Part shown: one piece after another, positions 35,619 through 44,835 of the stretch
How the letters are laid out: each line of letters begins with the position of its first letter
Numbering within the stretch: position 1 is the first letter of the stretch
Origin: JANRKF01 sp964519595
GTDB taxonomy: Bacteria > Pseudomonadota > Alphaproteobacteria > Rickettsiales > SXRF01
Length of the DNA stretch: 64,000 nt
NCBI GenBank assembly: GCA_964519595.1
Contig: CAZFJN010000003.1
Location: 7,930-71,929, forward strand
Direction: 5' to 3'
Position numbers and translations under genes: made by a program
The notes under the pieces: model-generated
What the model was told of the DNA's origin: nothing
The model's input: the letters and a program-made list of their open reading frames with translations, nothing else
Databases searched by the model: none

Positions 35619-38600
35619 TCAGAATTCCTGCCAGTCTTTGTCATAACTGCCGCCTCCTGCCGCCTTGGCTGGTTTTGCAACCGGACGCGACGGCGCTTTT
35701 GCTTTTGAAGCAACTGCCGGTTTTTGTCCGGATTTTATCAGCGGCTTTTGTTTGGCAACCGGCTTGATAGTTTCCAGCGCTACTACATTAGTATTTTCGT
35801 CAGCGCCGCCTGTTTCCGCATCATCACCTTCGCTTTCTTTCAAGGTGAAGAAGCGCATCAGTTTTTCCAGCTCACGCGCCTGCTCTACCATGGAAGTTGC
35901 CGCAGCGGTATTTTCTTCAACTAAAGCCGCATTCTGCTGTGTTACTTCGTCCATTTGTGTAATTGCGGTGTTTATTTCATCAATGCCTGTTGCCTGCTCA
36001 TTGCTGGCAGAAGCGATTTCTGAAACTATCACCGCGACTTGTCCAACTGAGCTTACTATATCACGCAAGGTTCTGCCGGCCTGATTGACAAGCTCTGCTC
36101 CGGTTTTAACTTGCTGTGCGCTTTCATTGATCAAAGTTTTTATTTCCTTTGACGCTGAAGCTGAACGTCCGGCCAGAGAGCGAACTTCGCTTGCTACCAC
36201 GGCGAAACCTTTTCCGGCATCTCCGGCGCGCGCTGCCTCAACAGCGGCGTTTAAAGCCAGCAAATTTGTCTGGAAAGCGATTTCATCAATTACGCTGATA
36301 ATGTCAGAAATTTTCTGCGAAGATTTTTCAATACTTCCCATTGCTGAAACTGCTTCTTCAACAACTTTTCCGCCATCGCTGGCAACATTATTAGCTTTGC
36401 TGGAAAGATCATTGGCATTTGCCGCATTTGATGAATTCTGCTTCACCGTTCCGGTTATCTGTTCCATGCTTGCTGCGGTTTGTTCCAGGCTGGAAGCCTG
36501 CTCTTCAGTGCGCTGCGAAAGATCAGTGCTGCCGGAAGCAATTTCGCTGGCTGCAGAATTCACTGCCTGCGCCGCTTCAATTATCTGCTGAACCATGCCG
36601 TATAAACGATCAACAGTAGCATTAACTGCGGTTTTTATCTGGCTGAACGTACCTTGATATTCAAATTCCATTTTCCTTGTCAGATTGCCTTGCGAGATTC
36701 CAGTCAGAACTTCAACGGCTTCATTCATTCCTTTCTCATTCTCAGTGCGCGTCAGAACCATTTGCGTGATATCGCTGGCGGTTTTTACAACACGCACCAC
36801 CTTGCCCTTCAAATCCATTATCGGATTATAAGAAGCATTAATGAACACCTCTTTGCCGCCTTTGGCAATACGACTGAATTCACCACTTTGCGCTTCGCCG
36901 CGATTTAAATCTTCCCAGAATTTGCGATATTCAGCGCTGGTTTTATATTTATCATCAGCAAACATGCTGTGATGTTTGCCTTTTACTTCATCAAGACTAT
37001 AGCCCATTACTGACAGGAAATTACCATTGGCATTTATTATTGTGCCATCAGTCTGGAATTCGATAATTGCCTGCGAGCGATTAAGCGCTTCCGTAAGCCC
37101 TACTGCGGTGCCATCTTGCCATTCAACCACTGTTCCGAGACGTTCTTTATTTGCGCCGTAAATAGGATTAGCAACTAAATTAAACGAGCGGCCGCCAACC
37201 TGAATGGAAGTTTTGTATGTGCTGGCCAGTTTTTCCAGCATTCCACGCTGCATGGCCGGATTTTTGTGGAACACGTCAATATTTTGTCCGATTAAATTGG
37301 CAACGGAAAAGCGCGGCAGATCTTTCTGCACATCTTTTTCCGCTTCTTTAAGAAATCCGGTTAGCGCCTCGTTTAAATATATTATGTTGAATTTCTCATC
37401 TGCCATCATGATATTTGACGTACAGCTATCGAGCGCCAGTTTCAGGCGGACATTGTCAGAAACGCCTTTGCGGACTTCTTCTAATGTCCGCGCCATATCG
37501 CCTATTTCATCGCGATTGTCAGTATAAAGCACAGTGGCATTTTCACCTTTGGAAATTGTCGCCATGGTGTTGCTCATCGAATTAATTCTCCGCGTGATAC
37601 CGCGTGCCAGTAAAGCGCCAAGCGCGCTTATAACGCCGACAATAAGCAGAGTTATCATGATGAAGTCTTTTCTTGATTCAAAAACCTGCGCCATTACTTC
37701 ATTATAAGAAATGTCATAAACCAACGCGTAATTTGTATCCTGGAATTTGAAATTGCGGTAAGCTTCAACCACCTGTTTGCCTTCTGCGTCAATCTCATCA
37801 AAAACAACTCCTGATTTTCCCTCTAAAGCAGCTTCAACATTTTCCGTATCAAGTTTCATTTTAAGAATTGTTGATTCTTTGGCAAAGCGCACATCATTGC
37901 GGAGCAGATTATCCTTTCCAACCAGCATAACTTTACCAGTTTCACCAAGTCCTTCGCTGTTGTTAAATAATGCATTCAGGCGCTCAATAGGCATTTGATA
38001 AATTAATGCGCCAACGCGTTTGCCGGCATCATCCTCAATCGGACGGCCAATAAATCCAGCCGGAACATTATTGCTCGGCGCATATGGTGCAAAATCAACA
38101 TAAGAGACATCTTCGGCATTTTTCTGCGCCATGATGGTCTCAAATAATTTTGCCAGATCAGTATCTTTCCATTCGCCATTTTTAAGATTAGTGGCAAAAT
38201 CCAGCTCTTTAAAAACCGTGTAAACTACATTACCAGAAGCATCGACAATAAAAATATCGTAATAACCATGTTCTTCAAGAAATTCGCGCAGATAAGGATG
38301 ATATTTAGCATGAAATGCGCTATATTCAGAACCATCAGCAGCAGCATTCAGCAAATGTTTTTTGCCAACCGGATTAGGATTATTTTTTATATAGAGATTC
38401 TGCAGATTGCTGGTTTGCTCAGTTTTCAGCGCATTCCAGGCGGAGGTAAAATCGTAAGCGGCGGTGACAATGTAAGGATTATCAGCTAGAGCGTGAAGAT
38501 CGCCGGTTATTTGCGTCATGAAATTGTGCAGCTCATTGTTTTTGGCGCTGAGTTTTTCCGTAAAATTAGCGGTGATAGAACGCTCATAACCAGCTTTTAA

Positions 38601-38732
38601 TGACTCAACCGCATAAAAAGTTACCGCGCCGCCGCAGAGCAATGCAAAACCGGCAATAGCCAGCGGCAATTTATATGAAAGCGGCATTTGAGTAATTCCA
38701 GAAAGGAATGATTTATTTTTTACAGTGGTCAT
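35619..38732 (-). CDS. Large transmembrane chemoreceptor (dCache-HAMP-PAS-PAS-MCP)
   Basis: This 1037-aa receptor has a first TM at about 21-42, a dCache-like periplasmic sensor (45-350), a second TM at about 356-378, HAMP (about 375-430), two PAS domains (about 432-545 and 550-660) and a signalling domain (about 720-960). The conserved hairpin tip is DEIAFQTNLLALNAAVEAARAGDAGKGF at 816-843. A flexible Lys/Ala/Pro tail ends in DWQEF, a W-x-x-F pentapeptide like those that tether CheR or CheB to receptors. It lies between cheW and cheR, so it is probably the main receptor of this cluster. The ligand is unknown. Confidence 0.93.
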   Translation of the reverse strand: MTTVKNKSFLSGITQMPLSYKLPLAIAGFALLCGGAVTFYAVESLKAGYERSITANFTEKLSAKNNELHNFMTQITGDLHALADNPYIVTAAYDFTSAWNALKTEQTSNLQNLYIKNNPNPVGKKHLLNAAADGSEYSAFHAKYHPYLREFLEEHGYYDIFIVDASGNVVYTVFKELDFATNLKNGEWKDTDLAKLFETIMAQKNAEDVSYVDFAPYAPSNNVPAGFIGRPIEDDAGKRVGALIYQMPIERLNALFNNSEGLGETGKVMLVGKDNLLRNDVRFAKESTILKMKLDTENVEAALEGKSGVVFDEIDAEGKQVVEAYRNFKFQDTNYALVYDISYNEVMAQVFESRKDFIMITLLIVGVISALGALLARGITRRINSMSNTMATISKGENATVLYTDNRDEIGDMARTLEEVRKGVSDNVRLKLALDSCTSNIMMADEKFNIIYLNEALTGFLKEAEKDVQKDLPRFSVANLIGQNIDVFHKNPAMQRGMLEKLASTYKTSIQVGGRSFNLVANPIYGANKERLGTVVEWQDGTAVGLTEALNRSQAIIEFQTDGTIINANGNFLSVMGYSLDEVKGKHHSMFADDKYKTSAEYRKFWEDLNRGEAQSGEFSRIAKGGKEVFINASYNPIMDLKGKVVRVVKTASDITQMVLTRTENEKGMNEAVEVLTGISQGNLTRKMEFEYQGTFSQIKTAVNATVDRLYGMVQQIIEAAQAVNSAASEIASGSTDLSQRTEEQASSLEQTAASMEQITGTVKQNSSNAANANDLSSKANNVASDGGKVVEEAVSAMGSIEKSSQKISDIISVIDEIAFQTNLLALNAAVEAARAGDAGKGFAVVASEVRSLAGRSASASKEIKTLINESAQQVKTGAELVNQAGRTLRDIVSSVGQVAVIVSEIASASNEQATGIDEINTAITQMDEVTQQNAALVEENTAAATSMVEQARELEKLMRFFTLKESEGDDAETGGADENTNVVALETIKPVAKQKPLIKSGQKPAVASKAKAPSRPVAKPAKAAGGGSYDKDWQEF

Positions 38733-38895
38733 AGCGGCAATCTCCTTGGCGGTTTGTTTTTTGTTATGTTTGTTTTGTTATATGTGTTTTGTTATGTTTT
38801 ATTTGTTGTCCTAATTTTGCTTATTGTCTTAATTCGTTATTTTAATTAGTTATTTTAATTTGTTATCTAATGTGTTGTTTCAGCTTGTTATCTGC
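38733..38895. repeat. GTTATGTTTTGTT-type degenerate repeat spacer
   Basis: The 163-bp spacer between cheW and the receptor gene is made of imperfect units of about 10-17 bp such as TTTTGTTATATGTG, TTTTGTTATGTT and TTATTTTAATT, with no gene. Confidence 0.6.
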
Positions 38896-39408
38896 TCAGG
38901 CGGCCTGCTGTACGATGTCATCAATATGCTTAGTGTCGAAAAGATGATCGACATCAAGCAGCACCACCATGCGATCATCGAGAGAAATAAGGCCGTTTAT
39001 AAAAGCTGAATCAATCTGCTCGTCGGCAGCAGGAGCTGATTTTATCTGATCGCTGTTTACATCGAGAATATCGGAAACCGTATCAACCAGAACGCCGATA
39101 TTGCGCTCACCAACCGCGAGAATGATCACCACATGTTTTGCCGTTGCCTCAGTAAGTCCGTGATTAAAACGTGTGCGTAAATCAAAAATCGGAATTATAA
39201 GGCCGCGCAGATTCATCACGCCGCGCATAAATTCCGGCGCATTAGGCAGGCGAGTTGTTTCCGTCCAGCCTTTTATTTCGCGCACCGTCATTATATCAAC
39301 GCCATATTCTTCATTGCCGACAGTAAAAGTAAGAAACTGTCTGGCAACTCCTTTGCTGGCAGTTGATTCCTTATCTTTTTCACGAATCTTATCAAAATTA
39401 TCAGCCAT
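38896..39408 (-). CDS. cheW: Chemotaxis coupling protein CheW
   Basis: This 170-aa protein is a single CheW domain: FLTFTVGNEEYGVDIMTVREI, then RLPNAPEFMRGVMNLRGLIIPIFDLRTRF, VLVDTVSDILDV and a closing LDDRMVVLLDVDHL. It bridges receptors and CheA in the signalling array. It follows cheA across an assembly gap and precedes the large receptor gene. Confidence 0.97.
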   Translation of the reverse strand: MADNFDKIREKDKESTASKGVARQFLTFTVGNEEYGVDIMTVREIKGWTETTRLPNAPEFMRGVMNLRGLIIPIFDLRTRFNHGLTEATAKHVVIILAVGERNIGVLVDTVSDILDVNSDQIKSAPAADEQIDSAFINGLISLDDRMVVLLDVDHLFDTKHIDDIVQQAA

Positions 39409-39433
39409 ATGATTCTCCCTGCTCTTTTATACT

Positions 39434-39533
39434 NNNNNNNNNNNNNNNNNNNNNNNNNNNNNNNNNNNNNNNNNNNNNNNNNNNNNNNNNNNNNNNNNNN
39501 NNNNNNNNNNNNNNNNNNNNNNNNNNNNNNNNN
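39434..39533. other. Assembly gap, 100 N
   Basis: Exactly 100 N between cheA and cheW. The right flank holds a 14-bp repeat (TTTTTATGCTTATG, TTTTTATGTTCATA), so this gap too lies next to a short tandem array. Any reading frame through it is an artefact. Confidence 0.97.
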
Positions 39534-39564
39534 TTTTTATGCTTATGTTTTTATGTTCATATCT

Positions 39565-41640
39565 TCACGCCGCCTGCGCCATTTTTCTGCCTGACTGCGA
39601 ATCAGCTGTTTGTGGTAGCGCCAATGTCGGATGATTACACATTTTCTCCAGATCATTGATCTCCAGAATCAACGACACCATGCCGTCGCCAAGTATTGTC
39701 GCGCCGGAAATTCCATTAACCGGATCAGCATTAGCTTCCAGACTTTTAATCACCACCTGCTGCTGGCCGATAAGCTCATCAACAACTAAGCCCATTTTGC
39801 GCGTGCCGCTTTCGACAAGGACAATTAAAGCCTTGCTGGCATCATCAACTGCGTTCTGAATATGAAAAATCCGGTTGAGATAAATCACTGAAATAAATTC
39901 ACCACGGACATTTATCACGTCGCTATGTCCTTCAACGCGGCGCACATCATCAGCTTTTGGCCGCAATGTTTCAATGATGCTGGTTATTGGAATTATATAT
40001 TGCTCAGCGCCAACGCGCACAATCATACCATCAAGAATTGCCAGAGTAAGCGGCAGGGAAACTGTGAATAAAGAGCCTTTCCCAGGGTCATTAGTAACGC
40101 GAACCGTGCCGCCCATTCCTTCAATATTACGTTTTACAACATCCATTCCGACACCGCGTCCGGAAACATTGGTAACTTTTTCGGCAGTTGAAAATCCGGC
40201 CATGAAAATCATATTATCTATTTCGTCATTTGTCGGCGTAGCTCCTTCAGCAACCAGAGCTTTTTCCCGCGCTTTAGCCAGAACGCGCTCACGATTTATG
40301 CCAGCGCCGTCATCTTTTATTTCGATAATTATTCTGCCGCCACGATGGTTGGCAGACAGATGAATAGTTCCCTGCGCGGCCTTGCCGTTATCAATGCGTA
40401 TTTCCGGTTTTTCGATGCCGTGATCGCAGCTATTGCGGATCATGTGCATAAGCGGATCGGAAAGCTGTTCGATCACGGTTTTGTCAACTTCAGTATTTTC
40501 GCCGGACATTTCCAGGCGAATATCCTTGCCCAGCTGCGCGGAAATATCACGCACAATACGCGGCATTCTGGAAAAAATTGATTTAACCGGCTGCATTCGC
40601 ACGCTCATAACCGCTTCCTGCAATTCCCGCGTATGTTGAGAAAGCTCATCAATTCCGCGCATGAGGCCGGAAAATTTCTCCACCGGAAAATCACGCGTTT
40701 GCGCGCGCAGCATCGCCTCAGTTATAACCAGCTCGCCAATCATGTTCACCAGACGATCAACCTTATCCAGATCAACGCGGATTGACGTTGCCTGCGCCAT
40801 CTTTGCCGGCTGGTCTTCCGCGGCCGGAACTATTTTGACAGCACGGGGAGTTGACGCGCCAGTTGAGACGTTGGCGGTTGCTCCGGCGGCGGAAGTTTCA
40901 GAAGATTCAGTTTGCGAAAGTGATTCAATTTTAAGGTCGCAATGGTCAGTTACAAATTCAAACACCTCTCTTATTGCTGATTCCGGCGAATCAGTTGCCA
41001 GCTCTATCGACCAGCCGAGATAGCAGTTAGTTGCGCTTAAATAGGCGATTTCCGGAACACGCGCCGTGTAAGTGGTGATAGTGGTTTTGCCAAGCCGCGC
41101 CAGCTCGCGTAATATTAAAAGCGGCTCGTTGCCAGTTGCAAACAAGCTGACATGCGGCAGGAAATCAATGCGCCAATTGCCTGTGGTTTCAGCAGAATTA
41201 TCAGTCGGCTCAGCATAAAACAAACCGTAAGCGGCGCTTTCTGCCGTTTGCATTTTTCCGCCAGCAAACTGCTCAAGGCGAGTTTTTACTTCCGCGCCTA
41301 GTGATTTATCCGGACGCACCCCTTCCTGAGCGGCACGCACCATTTGCATGACTATATCAGCAGATTTAAGCAGCGTATCAATTGCCTCACGCGAGGCGGC
41401 GACTTTTCCTTCGCGCATCGCATCAAGCAGCGCTTCCAGAACATGCGTAAAATCAGTGATATAATCAAGGCCAAAAGCGCCAGAACCGCCTTTTATAGAA
41501 TGAGCGCAGCGGAAAATAGCATTAAGCGATTCCATATCAACCGCTTCAACATCAAGCTCAAGAAGCCGGCTTTCCATCTCCGCCAGCAGCTCGAAGCATT
41601 CTGTGATATATGTTTGTTTGAATTGATCAAGATCGTTCAT
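39565..41640 (-). CDS. cheA: Chemotaxis histidine kinase CheA
   Basis: This 691-aa kinase has the P1 phosphotransfer domain with phospho-acceptor His47 (FRCAHSIKGGSGAFG), a P2-like domain (about 150-250), P3 dimerisation (about 285-350) and a P4 ATPase with N-box RNSCDHGIE, G1 IKDDGAGIN and GRGVGMDVVKRNIE. The CheW-like P5 runs from about 550 to 680. It phosphorylates CheY and CheB in response to receptors. It begins 4 bp after cheY on the same strand. Confidence 0.97.
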   Translation of the reverse strand: MNDLDQFKQTYITECFELLAEMESRLLELDVEAVDMESLNAIFRCAHSIKGGSGAFGLDYITDFTHVLEALLDAMREGKVAASREAIDTLLKSADIVMQMVRAAQEGVRPDKSLGAEVKTRLEQFAGGKMQTAESAAYGLFYAEPTDNSAETTGNWRIDFLPHVSLFATGNEPLLILRELARLGKTTITTYTARVPEIAYLSATNCYLGWSIELATDSPESAIREVFEFVTDHCDLKIESLSQTESSETSAAGATANVSTGASTPRAVKIVPAAEDQPAKMAQATSIRVDLDKVDRLVNMIGELVITEAMLRAQTRDFPVEKFSGLMRGIDELSQHTRELQEAVMSVRMQPVKSIFSRMPRIVRDISAQLGKDIRLEMSGENTEVDKTVIEQLSDPLMHMIRNSCDHGIEKPEIRIDNGKAAQGTIHLSANHRGGRIIIEIKDDGAGINRERVLAKAREKALVAEGATPTNDEIDNMIFMAGFSTAEKVTNVSGRGVGMDVVKRNIEGMGGTVRVTNDPGKGSLFTVSLPLTLAILDGMIVRVGAEQYIIPITSIIETLRPKADDVRRVEGHSDVINVRGEFISVIYLNRIFHIQNAVDDASKALIVLVESGTRKMGLVVDELIGQQQVVIKSLEANADPVNGISGATILGDGMVSLILEINDLEKMCNHPTLALPQTADSQSGRKMAQAA

Positions 41641-41644
41641 GAAA

Positions 41645-42022
41645 TCACGCCGCAGCAGGAGGACATACTTTTTTCACCACTTCCACCAGCTTCTCAGGAT
41701 TAAAAGGCTTAACAATCCAGCCAGTTGCGCCAGCGGTTTTGCCTTCTTCTTTTTTGCTGGAATCACCCTCGGTAGTCAGCATCAGAATCGGGGTGAATTT
41801 ATAAGTAGGATTTGCCCGCAAGGCGCGAATAAGCTCAAATCCGTTCATATTTGGCATGTTAAGGTCAGTTATAATCGCATCAACCTTCGCGCCGCCAAGA
41901 ACTTCTATAGCTGCCTTGCCATCTTCCGCTTCGACTATCTCATAGCCAGCGCCTTTAAGAGTGAAAGAGACCATCTCGCGCATGGTTTTTGAATCATCAA
42001 CTGCCAATATTTTCTTCGCCAT
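41645..42022 (-). CDS. cheY: Chemotaxis response regulator CheY
   Basis: This 125-aa single receiver domain has acidic pocket DD (9-10), phospho-acceptor D53 in IITDLNMPNMNG, Thr in MLTTE and Lys in WIVKPF. All catalytic residues are present, unlike the two atypical receivers in this window. It carries the CheA signal to the flagellar switch or another output. It lies directly upstream of cheA. Confidence 0.95.
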   Translation of the reverse strand: MAKKILAVDDSKTMREMVSFTLKGAGYEIVEAEDGKAAIEVLGGAKVDAIITDLNMPNMNGFELIRALRANPTYKFTPILMLTTEGDSSKKEEGKTAGATGWIVKPFNPEKLVEVVKKVCPPAAA

Positions 42023-42119
42023 TGCTCTTAAGCTCCTTTTATTTGTTGTTTTTAGTCATCTATTGTTTCCAGACATATTTTAGGCATAAATTTTAGACAT
42101 AAATTTATACATAAAGGGC

Positions 42120-42461
42120 TTATCCAGCTTTCTTAAGCAGCACCTCAAGTCCGCTATCTTTGAAGGAATTTATCAGAACATCCGGCTGATTATTTATCAC
42201 CAGACTGCCACCTTGCACTGACAAGGATTTTTCAAGAGATACAATCAGTTGCAAGCCAGGCGTGGTTATTGATTCAACCTTTGCCGCATCGAGAACCAGC
42301 AAGGTTTTTTCATTTAAAGGCAGTTGCTTAAGCTCAGCAGAAAGCGCGTCGGCATTTTCTATATTCAGCACTGCCGGCAATATGAAAGATAATGTTTCCA
42401 CAGCTTTACCACCATCTGCCAACTTGCCAGCGCCGGAATTTTCTGCTGTTTGATTACGCAT
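42120..42461 (-). CDS. STAS-domain protein of the che cluster
   Basis: This 113-aa protein has a single STAS domain (FILPAVLNIENADALSAELKQL, LVLDAAKVESITTPGLQLIVSLEKSL). Where anti-sigma-factor antagonists such as SpoIIAA have a phosphorylated Ser after the conserved Asp-strand, this one reads TTPG, so Thr may serve or phosphorylation may be absent. Small STAS proteins often head alphaproteobacterial che clusters, but their role there is poorly defined. It is separated from cheY by a 97-bp spacer. Confidence 0.82.
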   Translation of the reverse strand: MRNQTAENSGAGKLADGGKAVETLSFILPAVLNIENADALSAELKQLPLNEKTLLVLDAAKVESITTPGLQLIVSLEKSLSVQGGSLVINNQPDVLINSFKDSGLEVLLKKAG

Positions 42462-42658
42462 AAATTTCTCTAAGATATTAAAAGACAGACAATATTTGAT
42501 AATATCTCTGATAGTTTCTTTTACTTGAGAAAGCGTCTATTTTCTACATATTGAGGAGAGTATTTATAATAAAAATACAACCACAATGATATTAAGTACA
42601 ACTACCCGGTTGTAAGTCAGTTACAAGTTCTGTTGAATATTTAGTTGAATATTTATAA

Positions 42659-42678
42659 CATTTTGCGATCAATATATT
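42659..42678. repeat. Copy of a CATTTTGCGATCAATAT intergenic repeat
   Basis: The 17-mer CATTTTGCGATCAATAT at 42659-42675 is identical to 56012-56028, and TTTTGCGATCAATATATT here nearly matches TTTCGCAATCAATATATT near 56121. This copy lies just downstream of the HTH-receiver gene, where a terminator could be. Within it TTGCGA is directly repeated (42663 and 42677). Confidence 0.6.
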
Positions 42679-42704
42679 GCGAATATGGTAAGAGCAAAAT
42701 ATTA

Positions 42705-43418
42705 TCAGTTGCAAGGCAGCGCGACTGTCTTTGCCCAGTATTTGATGACAATTTCCATTGACTGCGAATAATCCTCTATATCCACAGATTTTTGGATAAA
42801 TCCAGAAGCCCCGGCTTTATAAGAGGCTATCATGTCTTTTACGCTGATACTGTTGGATAAAACCACAATCGGCAAGGCCATTGTTTTAGGATTTTTCTTG
42901 ATTGTTTTAAGAAATTCAACACTGCCCGGCTTGGAAATAAGAATTCCCAGCACCACAATATCCGGTAATTTACTGCCGAATTTCACATCATGATTTTTCA
43001 GAAAATCAAGAGCATTTGTCGTATTATGCAAAACCTGAACTTCTGCTCGCTCTGAACATGAATCGAGAGATCTTTTGAAGAAGATGACATCAGCAGCATT
43101 ATCTTCAATCAGCAATATACGCAGCGGCTCAGTTCTGGTTTTTTGTATAATATCGCTTTCAATGCCTTTGCCGATAGAATCTTCCAGCTTTATTCCATCG
43201 TAAAAATATCCTGGCGGAACATTCAATATTTTGGAAAAGAGTAATAATTTTCCGGCGGAGACTTGACTTGAGCCAGTTTCGTATTTTTGCATCTGCTGAT
43301 AAGAAAATCCCATCATCTCCGCCAATTGCGCCTGACTGAGCCGCAGCATCTTACGCCGCTGGCGAATTCGTTGTCCGATATAGGAATACACCACCTTATG
43401 TTGTTCGACAACGCTCAT
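42705..43418 (-). CDS. XRE-type HTH protein fused to a receiver lacking the phospho-Asp
   Basis: This 237-aa protein has an XRE helix-turn-helix at about 14-70 (IRQRRKMLRLSQAQLAEMMGFSYQQMQKYETG) followed by a receiver-like domain at about 98-230. The receiver keeps the acidic pair (IEDNAAD), Ser188 in VVLSNS and Lys210 in GFIQKS. The phospho-accepting position is Gly158 (IVVLGILIS), so it cannot be phosphorylated normally. The fusion puts DNA binding first, opposite to most response regulators. It lies just upstream of the che cluster on the same strand and may regulate it. The start has an AAGGTG ribosome site. Confidence 0.88.
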   Translation of the reverse strand: MSVVEQHKVVYSYIGQRIRQRRKMLRLSQAQLAEMMGFSYQQMQKYETGSSQVSAGKLLLFSKILNVPPGYFYDGIKLEDSIGKGIESDIIQKTRTEPLRILLIEDNAADVIFFKRSLDSCSERAEVQVLHNTTNALDFLKNHDVKFGSKLPDIVVLGILISKPGSVEFLKTIKKNPKTMALPIVVLSNSISVKDMIASYKAGASGFIQKSVDIEDYSQSMEIVIKYWAKTVALPCN

Positions 43419-43692
43419 ACTTACACCTTATATAGAATAAATATATAGACACGGCTTAGAAGTATCGCTCGCCTTAAATAAGCATTATTATTATAATTAT
43501 GCAACTTCTAATTGCACAAATTGCCAAAAAAATATTAAGTGAAAAAACTTAAGTGAAAAATATTGAATAAAAAATATTGAATATTACGAAAATTGGAATT
43601 TATCACTTCAATCCAGTGTAGTAGAGGTTAGCGAAAATACAGTTTTAAATACAGTTTCTCGCCTTCACAATTTGACTTTGAAAAATATTACC

Positions 43693-44754
43693 ATGCAACT
43701 TATCCGCGATTATAATAATCTTCCGGCAATATTTCGTGGCGCGGCAATTGCGCTGGGAAATTTTGACGGTTTGCACCGCGGTCATCAGGCGCTGATTTCA
43801 CAAACTGTTACGCTAGCGAAATTACTTAAAATTCCTGCGGCAATCATGACTTTCGAACCGCATCCGAGAGAGTTTTTTTCTTCACGCGCCGCTGCTACTT
43901 CTGCTGTTGCTAATTCTGACGCTGCTGCTTCTGCTGTTGCTAATTCTGACGCTGCTGCTTCTGCTGTTGCTACTTCTGCTGTTGCTACTGCTTATGACAA
44001 CTCGAATGATTCCTCCGCGCAGAATTTTCTGAAATTAATGCGGCTTAAAGAAAAACTATCGCAACTGCGCTACATGGAAATTGATTTTGTTTATATGCTG
44101 CGTTTTAATAGTCATCTTGCAGAAATGCCGGCAGATAAATTCGCAAGCGACATATTGGCAAAAGCTCTTTCTGCTCGTTATATAATAACCGGAGATAATT
44201 TCTGCTTTGGCGCGCAACGCCGCGGAAATAGTAAATTCCTGACTGAAATAGCTGCAGAAAATGGCTTTTCCTACCGCGCTGTTGAAGAGGTAAAATCCGA
44301 GGAGATTATTTCCTCGTCAGCAATACGGCAAGCCTTAACCAATGGCGATATTGGCAAAGCGCAATCCTTGCTGGGACGAGCGCATAGCATCTGCGGACAT
44401 GTAATATCCGGCGAAAAACGCGGCCGCAAACTGGGATTTCCAACCGCCAATCTGAATATGCAGAAAATTTTCGCACCGCGCCATGGTGTATATGCTGTTG
44501 ACGTTGCAGTTGAAACTGAGCAGACAATCTATTCCGGCGTTGCCAATATCGGAATTAAACCAAGCTTCGGAAAAAACAAAGTTTCACTTGAAGCGCATTT
44601 ATTTGAATATTGCGGCGATCTTTATGGTAAATATATAAAAGTTCGACTTAAAAAATTCCTGCGCGATGAAAAAAAATTTAACTCTCTTGATGAGCTGAAA
44701 AAACAAATTGCGCTTGATTGCCAACAGGCGGCAGATCATAAGCTGACTAACTGA
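43693..44754 (+). CDS. ribF: Bifunctional riboflavin kinase/FAD synthetase with repeat insertion
   Basis: This 353-aa enzyme makes FMN and FAD from riboflavin. The FAD synthetase domain shows ALGNFDGLHRGHQ and GDNFCFGAQRRGN, and the C-terminal flavokinase domain shows GEKRGRKLGFPTANL and SLEAHLFEYCGDLYGK. Between FEPHPREFF and LMRLKEKL lies an Ala/Ser/Val-rich insertion (residues about 67-100) coded by 30-bp and 15-bp tandem copies, which is absent from typical RibF. ATG 43693 is preferred to an in-frame TTG at 43672. The stop codon lies in a long inverted repeat. Confidence 0.95.
   Translation: MQLIRDYNNLPAIFRGAAIALGNFDGLHRGHQALISQTVTLAKLLKIPAAIMTFEPHPREFFSSRAAATSAVANSDAAASAVANSDAAASAVATSAVATAYDNSNDSSAQNFLKLMRLKEKLSQLRYMEIDFVYMLRFNSHLAEMPADKFASDILAKALSARYIITGDNFCFGAQRRGNSKFLTEIAAENGFSYRAVEEVKSEEIISSSAIRQALTNGDIGKAQSLLGRAHSICGHVISGEKRGRKLGFPTANLNMQKIFAPRHGVYAVDVAVETEQTIYSGVANIGIKPSFGKNKVSLEAHLFEYCGDLYGKYIKVRLKKFLRDEKKFNSLDELKKQIALDCQQAADHKLTN
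43891..43990 (+). repeat. In-frame 30-bp tandem repeat inside ribF
   Basis: Two 30-bp units (43891-43920 and 43921-43950) differ at one base, a partial third begins at 43951, and a 15-bp sub-repeat (GCTGTTGCTACTTCT type) follows. They encode AAASAVANSD repeats. Near-identity at the DNA level means recent expansion. Confidence 0.93.
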
Positions 44755-44811
44755 ATATATGCACATTTGTTATGCACATTTGTTGCTGACAAATTTGCAT
44801 ATATTCAGTTA
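44748..44811. terminator. Long inverted repeat over the ribF stop
   Basis: TAACTGAATATATGCA (44748-44763) is the exact complement of TGCATATATTCAGTTA (44796-44811). The 32-nt loop holds a 13-bp duplication (GCACATTTGTTAT / GCACATTTGTTGC) and can itself pair ACAAAT with ATTTGT. The stem includes the ribF stop codon. It could end transcription or form a cruciform. No T-run follows directly, so a terminator role is tentative. Confidence 0.55.
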
Positions 44812-44835
44812 TATCAGCTATAAGGTTTTATAAAA

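Noticed and set aside
36085..36591. 168-codon frame opposite the chemoreceptor
   Set aside because: It is a mirror of the conserved, codon-biased signalling domain and not a separate gene.
44748..44811. Insertion sequence end
   Set aside because: The inverted repeat is not paired with a transposase frame or target duplication, and lies in a 64-bp block.
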